This document shows positions 4,162-6,344 of a stretch of 6,344 bases of DNA, in pieces. A program made the translations under genes and the position numbers. Origin of the DNA: an uncultured Collinsella sp. GTDB lineage: Bacteria > Actinomycetota > Coriobacteriia > Coriobacteriales > Coriobacteriaceae. The notes under the pieces were generated by a model that did no database searches, was not told where the DNA came from, and saw only the letters and a program-made list of their open reading frames with translations. Numbering within the stretch: the stretch's first letter is position 1; each line of letters opens with the position of its first letter. The stretch lies in NCBI GenBank assembly GCA_902495945.1, contig CABUZD010000099.1, positions 1 to 6,344 on the forward strand, in the 5' to 3' direction.

Positions 4162-6344
4162 TTACGAGAAGTCAGCAACCTGAGCAGTCAGTGCCGCCAG
4201 GATCTCCTTGAGCTCTGCTGCACGGTCCCTCTTCTTCTGCACCACGGCAGGCGCGGCCTTAGCCACAAAGCCCTCATTGGCGAGCGTCTTCTCGCAGCCG
4301 GCCAGCTCCTTCTGGGCCGCGGCAATCTCCTTCTCCAGGCGAGCCTTCTCGGCCGAAAGGTCAACCTTGCCCTCGAGCACCACAAAGACCTCGACGCCGC
4401 TGTCAACAACAGCGATGCTCGCAGCCGGCTTCTCAACGTCGGTACCCATGACCAGCGAGGCAGTGTTGGCCAGCGGCTCGATGGTCGAACGCAGGCTCTC
4501 GAGCTTCTCGATATCCTCGGCACCGGCACGCACGACCACGTCGAGCTCGGCCTTGGGGCTCAAGCGATAACGCGAACGCGTGGCGCGGACGGCAGACACG
4601 ACGGTACGGCACAGCTCAAACGCGCGCTCGGCGTCCTCGTCAACATACTTGGCGTAGTCGGCGGGCTCGGGCCACTTGGCGATCATGAGCGCCTCGGCGC
4701 GGTTCACGTTGCCCTCGGCGTCCAGATCGAGCACGCTCGCCGGCATGTTATCCCAGATTTCCTCGGTGACAAACGGCATAAGCGGGTGCATCAGGCGAAT
4801 GGAGGTATCGAGCACAAAGATCAGGTTGCGCTGCGCCTGCAGACGGCCCTCGCCCTTCAGGCGGGCCTTGGTGACCTCGACGTACCAGTCGCAGACCTCG
4901 TTCCAGAAGAACTGCTGCACGCCGCGGGCCATGTCGCCAAAGGTGTAGTTCTCGATGCCCTCGGTGACCATTTTGACGGCCTTGGCCAGACGGCTGAACA
5001 TCCAGGCGTCGGCCGGAGTCTCCACGACGGGCTCGCCAGGCGTGTAGCCCTCCATGTTCATAAGCAGGAAGCGGCTGGCGTTCCAGATCTTGGTCACAAA
5101 CGACTTGGCCTGCTCGGTGCGCGGACTGTCGATAAGCTTCTTGGTCTTCTTGTCAATGTTCGCGTCGAACTTGACGTCCTGGTTGTTGGTGCACAGCGTG
5201 AGCAGGTTAAAGCGCATGGCGTCGGCACCGTACATACCGATGAGGTCCATGGGGTCAACGCCGTTGCCCTTGGACTTGGACATGCGGCTACCGTCCTTGG
5301 CCAGGATCGTCGGGTAGATGACGACGTCCTTAAACGGCACCTCGTCCAGGAAGTACAGCGAGCTCATGACCATGCGGGCGACCCACAGCGCGATAATGTC
5401 GCGCGCGGTGACCAGCGCTGTCGTGGGGTGATGGCCCTCGAGCAGCTCCGGCTTTTGCGGCCAGCCCTGCGTGGCAAAGGTCCACAGTTGCGAGCTGAAC
5501 CAGGTGTCCAGCACGTTCTCGTCCTGGTGCACGTGATGGCCGCCACACTTGGGGCACACGTCGGTGTCCTCGGTAAGGGCGTCCTCCCAGCCGCAGTCCT
5601 CGCAGTAGAACACGGGGATGCGGTGGCCCCACCACAGCTGGCGGCTGATGCACCAGTCTTTGAGGTTCTCCATCCAGGTGGTGTAGGTCTGCGTCCAGCG
5701 CGCGGGGTGGAAGGTGACCTTGCCGGAGTTGACGGCGTCGAGCGCCGGCCCCTTGAGCTTATCGACGGCCACAAACCACTGCTCGGACAGCCACGGCTCA
5801 AGCGCGGCGTCGCAACGGTAGCAGTGCATAACGGAGTGATCGTGTTCCTCGACATGGTCGAGCAGGCCGTGCTCGTCGAACCACTTAATGACGGCCTCGC
5901 GGCACTCGTCGCGGTTCATGCCGGTGAACTCGCCGTAGCCCTCGACGACTACCGCGTGCTCATCGAAGATATTGATCTGCGGAAGGTCGTGGGCCTGACC
6001 CATGGCGTAATCGTTGGGGTCGTGGGCCGGGGTGACCTTGACGAAGCCGGAGCCAAAGTTGGCGTCGACATGCCAATCCTCAAAGATGGGGATCTCGCGG
6101 TCGACGATGGGGAGCTTGACGGTCTTACCCACAAAGGCGGCCTTCTCGGGGTCCTTCGGGGAGACGGCGACGCCCGTGTCGCCGAGCATGGTCTCGGGGC
6201 GCGTGGTGGCGACGACGATGTAGTCCTGGCCGTTGACCGGCTCGGTCAGCGGGTAACGCAGGTGCCACAGGTGGCCCTTCTCGTCCTTGTACTCGGCCTC
6301 GTCGTCCGAGATGGCGGTAGTGCAGTTGGGGCACCAGTTGACAG
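4162..6344 (-). CDS. valS: Valine--tRNA ligase (valyl-tRNA synthetase), N-terminal part missing at window edge
   Basis: The frame runs off the right edge; 726 residues are visible and roughly the first 150-200, including the HIGH motif, are missing. A Met codon at 6189 is internal, not the start: the frame continues upstream with VNWCPNCTTAISDDE and YIVVATTRPETMLGDT, the editing (CP1) domain that hydrolyses mischarged tRNA. Numbered from that Met, the order is editing-domain segment GSGFVKVTPAHDPNDY (46-61); HCYRC (122-126), which with the earlier CPNC likely binds zinc; ISRQLWWGHRIP (181-192); a zinc knuckle of Cys196, Cys199, Cys212 and Cys215; VLDTWFSS (226-233); TARDIIALWVARM (261-273); the signature loop as RMSKS (302-306) rather than KMSKS; the anticodon-binding domain (about 390-540); and the C-terminal coiled-coil arm (about 608-672). 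It charges tRNA-Val in the cytoplasm. Any leader control lies outside the window. Confidence 0.97.
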   Translation of the reverse strand, partial: VNWCPNCTTAISDDEAEYKDEKGHLWHLRYPLTEPVNGQDYIVVATTRPETMLGDTGVAVSPKDPEKAAFVGKTVKLPIVDREIPIFEDWHVDANFGSGFVKVTPAHDPNDYAMGQAHDLPQINIFDEHAVVVEGYGEFTGMNRDECREAVIKWFDEHGLLDHVEEHDHSVMHCYRCDAALEPWLSEQWFVAVDKLKGPALDAVNSGKVTFHPARWTQTYTTWMENLKDWCISRQLWWGHRIPVFYCEDCGWEDALTEDTDVCPKCGGHHVHQDENVLDTWFSSQLWTFATQGWPQKPELLEGHHPTTALVTARDIIALWVARMVMSSLYFLDEVPFKDVVIYPTILAKDGSRMSKSKGNGVDPMDLIGMYGADAMRFNLLTLCTNNQDVKFDANIDKKTKKLIDSPRTEQAKSFVTKIWNASRFLLMNMEGYTPGEPVVETPADAWMFSRLAKAVKMVTEGIENYTFGDMARGVQQFFWNEVCDWYVEVTKARLKGEGRLQAQRNLIFVLDTSIRLMHPLMPFVTEEIWDNMPASVLDLDAEGNVNRAEALMIAKWPEPADYAKYVDEDAERAFELCRTVVSAVRATRSRYRLSPKAELDVVVRAGAEDIEKLESLRSTIEPLANTASLVMGTDVEKPAASIAVVDSGVEVFVVLEGKVDLSAEKARLEKEIAAAQKELAGCEKTLANEGFVAKAAPAVVQKKRDRAAELKEILAALTAQVADFS

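Noticed and set aside
5364..5855. 163-residue open frame on the minus strand
   Set aside because: It overlaps valS in another frame and its composition (Arg, Pro, Ser, Thr rich) is that of a frame-shifted GC-rich gene.
6187..6189. ATG at 6189 as the start of valS
   Set aside because: The frame continues upstream with clear editing-domain sequence (CPNC, ATTRPET), so this Met is internal.

Overview
The window looks like chromosomal DNA from a high-GC Gram-positive bacterium. The best guess is the Coriobacteriia (Collinsella-like actinobacteria). The reasons are the GC-rich codon use, a FolC with the actinobacterial signatures GTNGKTS and EVGMGGRWDAT, a flavoprotein/DUF1667 gene pair common in gut anaerobes, and intergenic palindromes that I associate from memory with this group. 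The taxonomic call is an inference; no marker gene here settles it.

Layout, left to right. (1) Positions 1-861, plus strand: the 3' end of an NAD(P)/FAD-dependent oxidoreductase, then a small cysteine-motif DUF1667 protein that starts one codon after the oxidoreductase stop. In related genomes this pair usually sits beside GlpA-type glycerol-3-phosphate dehydrogenase genes. (2) Positions 862-1097: a gap with a terminator-like hairpin, a perfect 34-bp-arm palindrome and a degenerate palindrome. (3) Positions 1098-2186, plus strand: an M24B metallopeptidase (Xaa-Pro peptidase type) with all five metal ligands. (4) Positions 2187-2538: a 352-bp gap between convergent genes, holding three inverted-repeat elements and a weak small hairpin. 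(5) Positions 2539-3882, minus strand: folC. (6) Positions 3883-4161: a 279-bp spacer carrying a roughly 120-bp imperfect hairpin. (7) Positions 4162-6344, minus strand: valS, with its N-terminal part beyond the right edge.

valS and folC are same-strand neighbours in valS-folC order, an arrangement well known in Firmicutes. They may be co-transcribed through the hairpin spacer. The coding genes are ordinary metabolism and translation functions. I see no phage, defence system, CRISPR array, transposase or RNA gene. The less ordinary content is in the spacers: every intergenic gap over 200 bp is largely made of long inverted repeats, and one repeat family is present twice.
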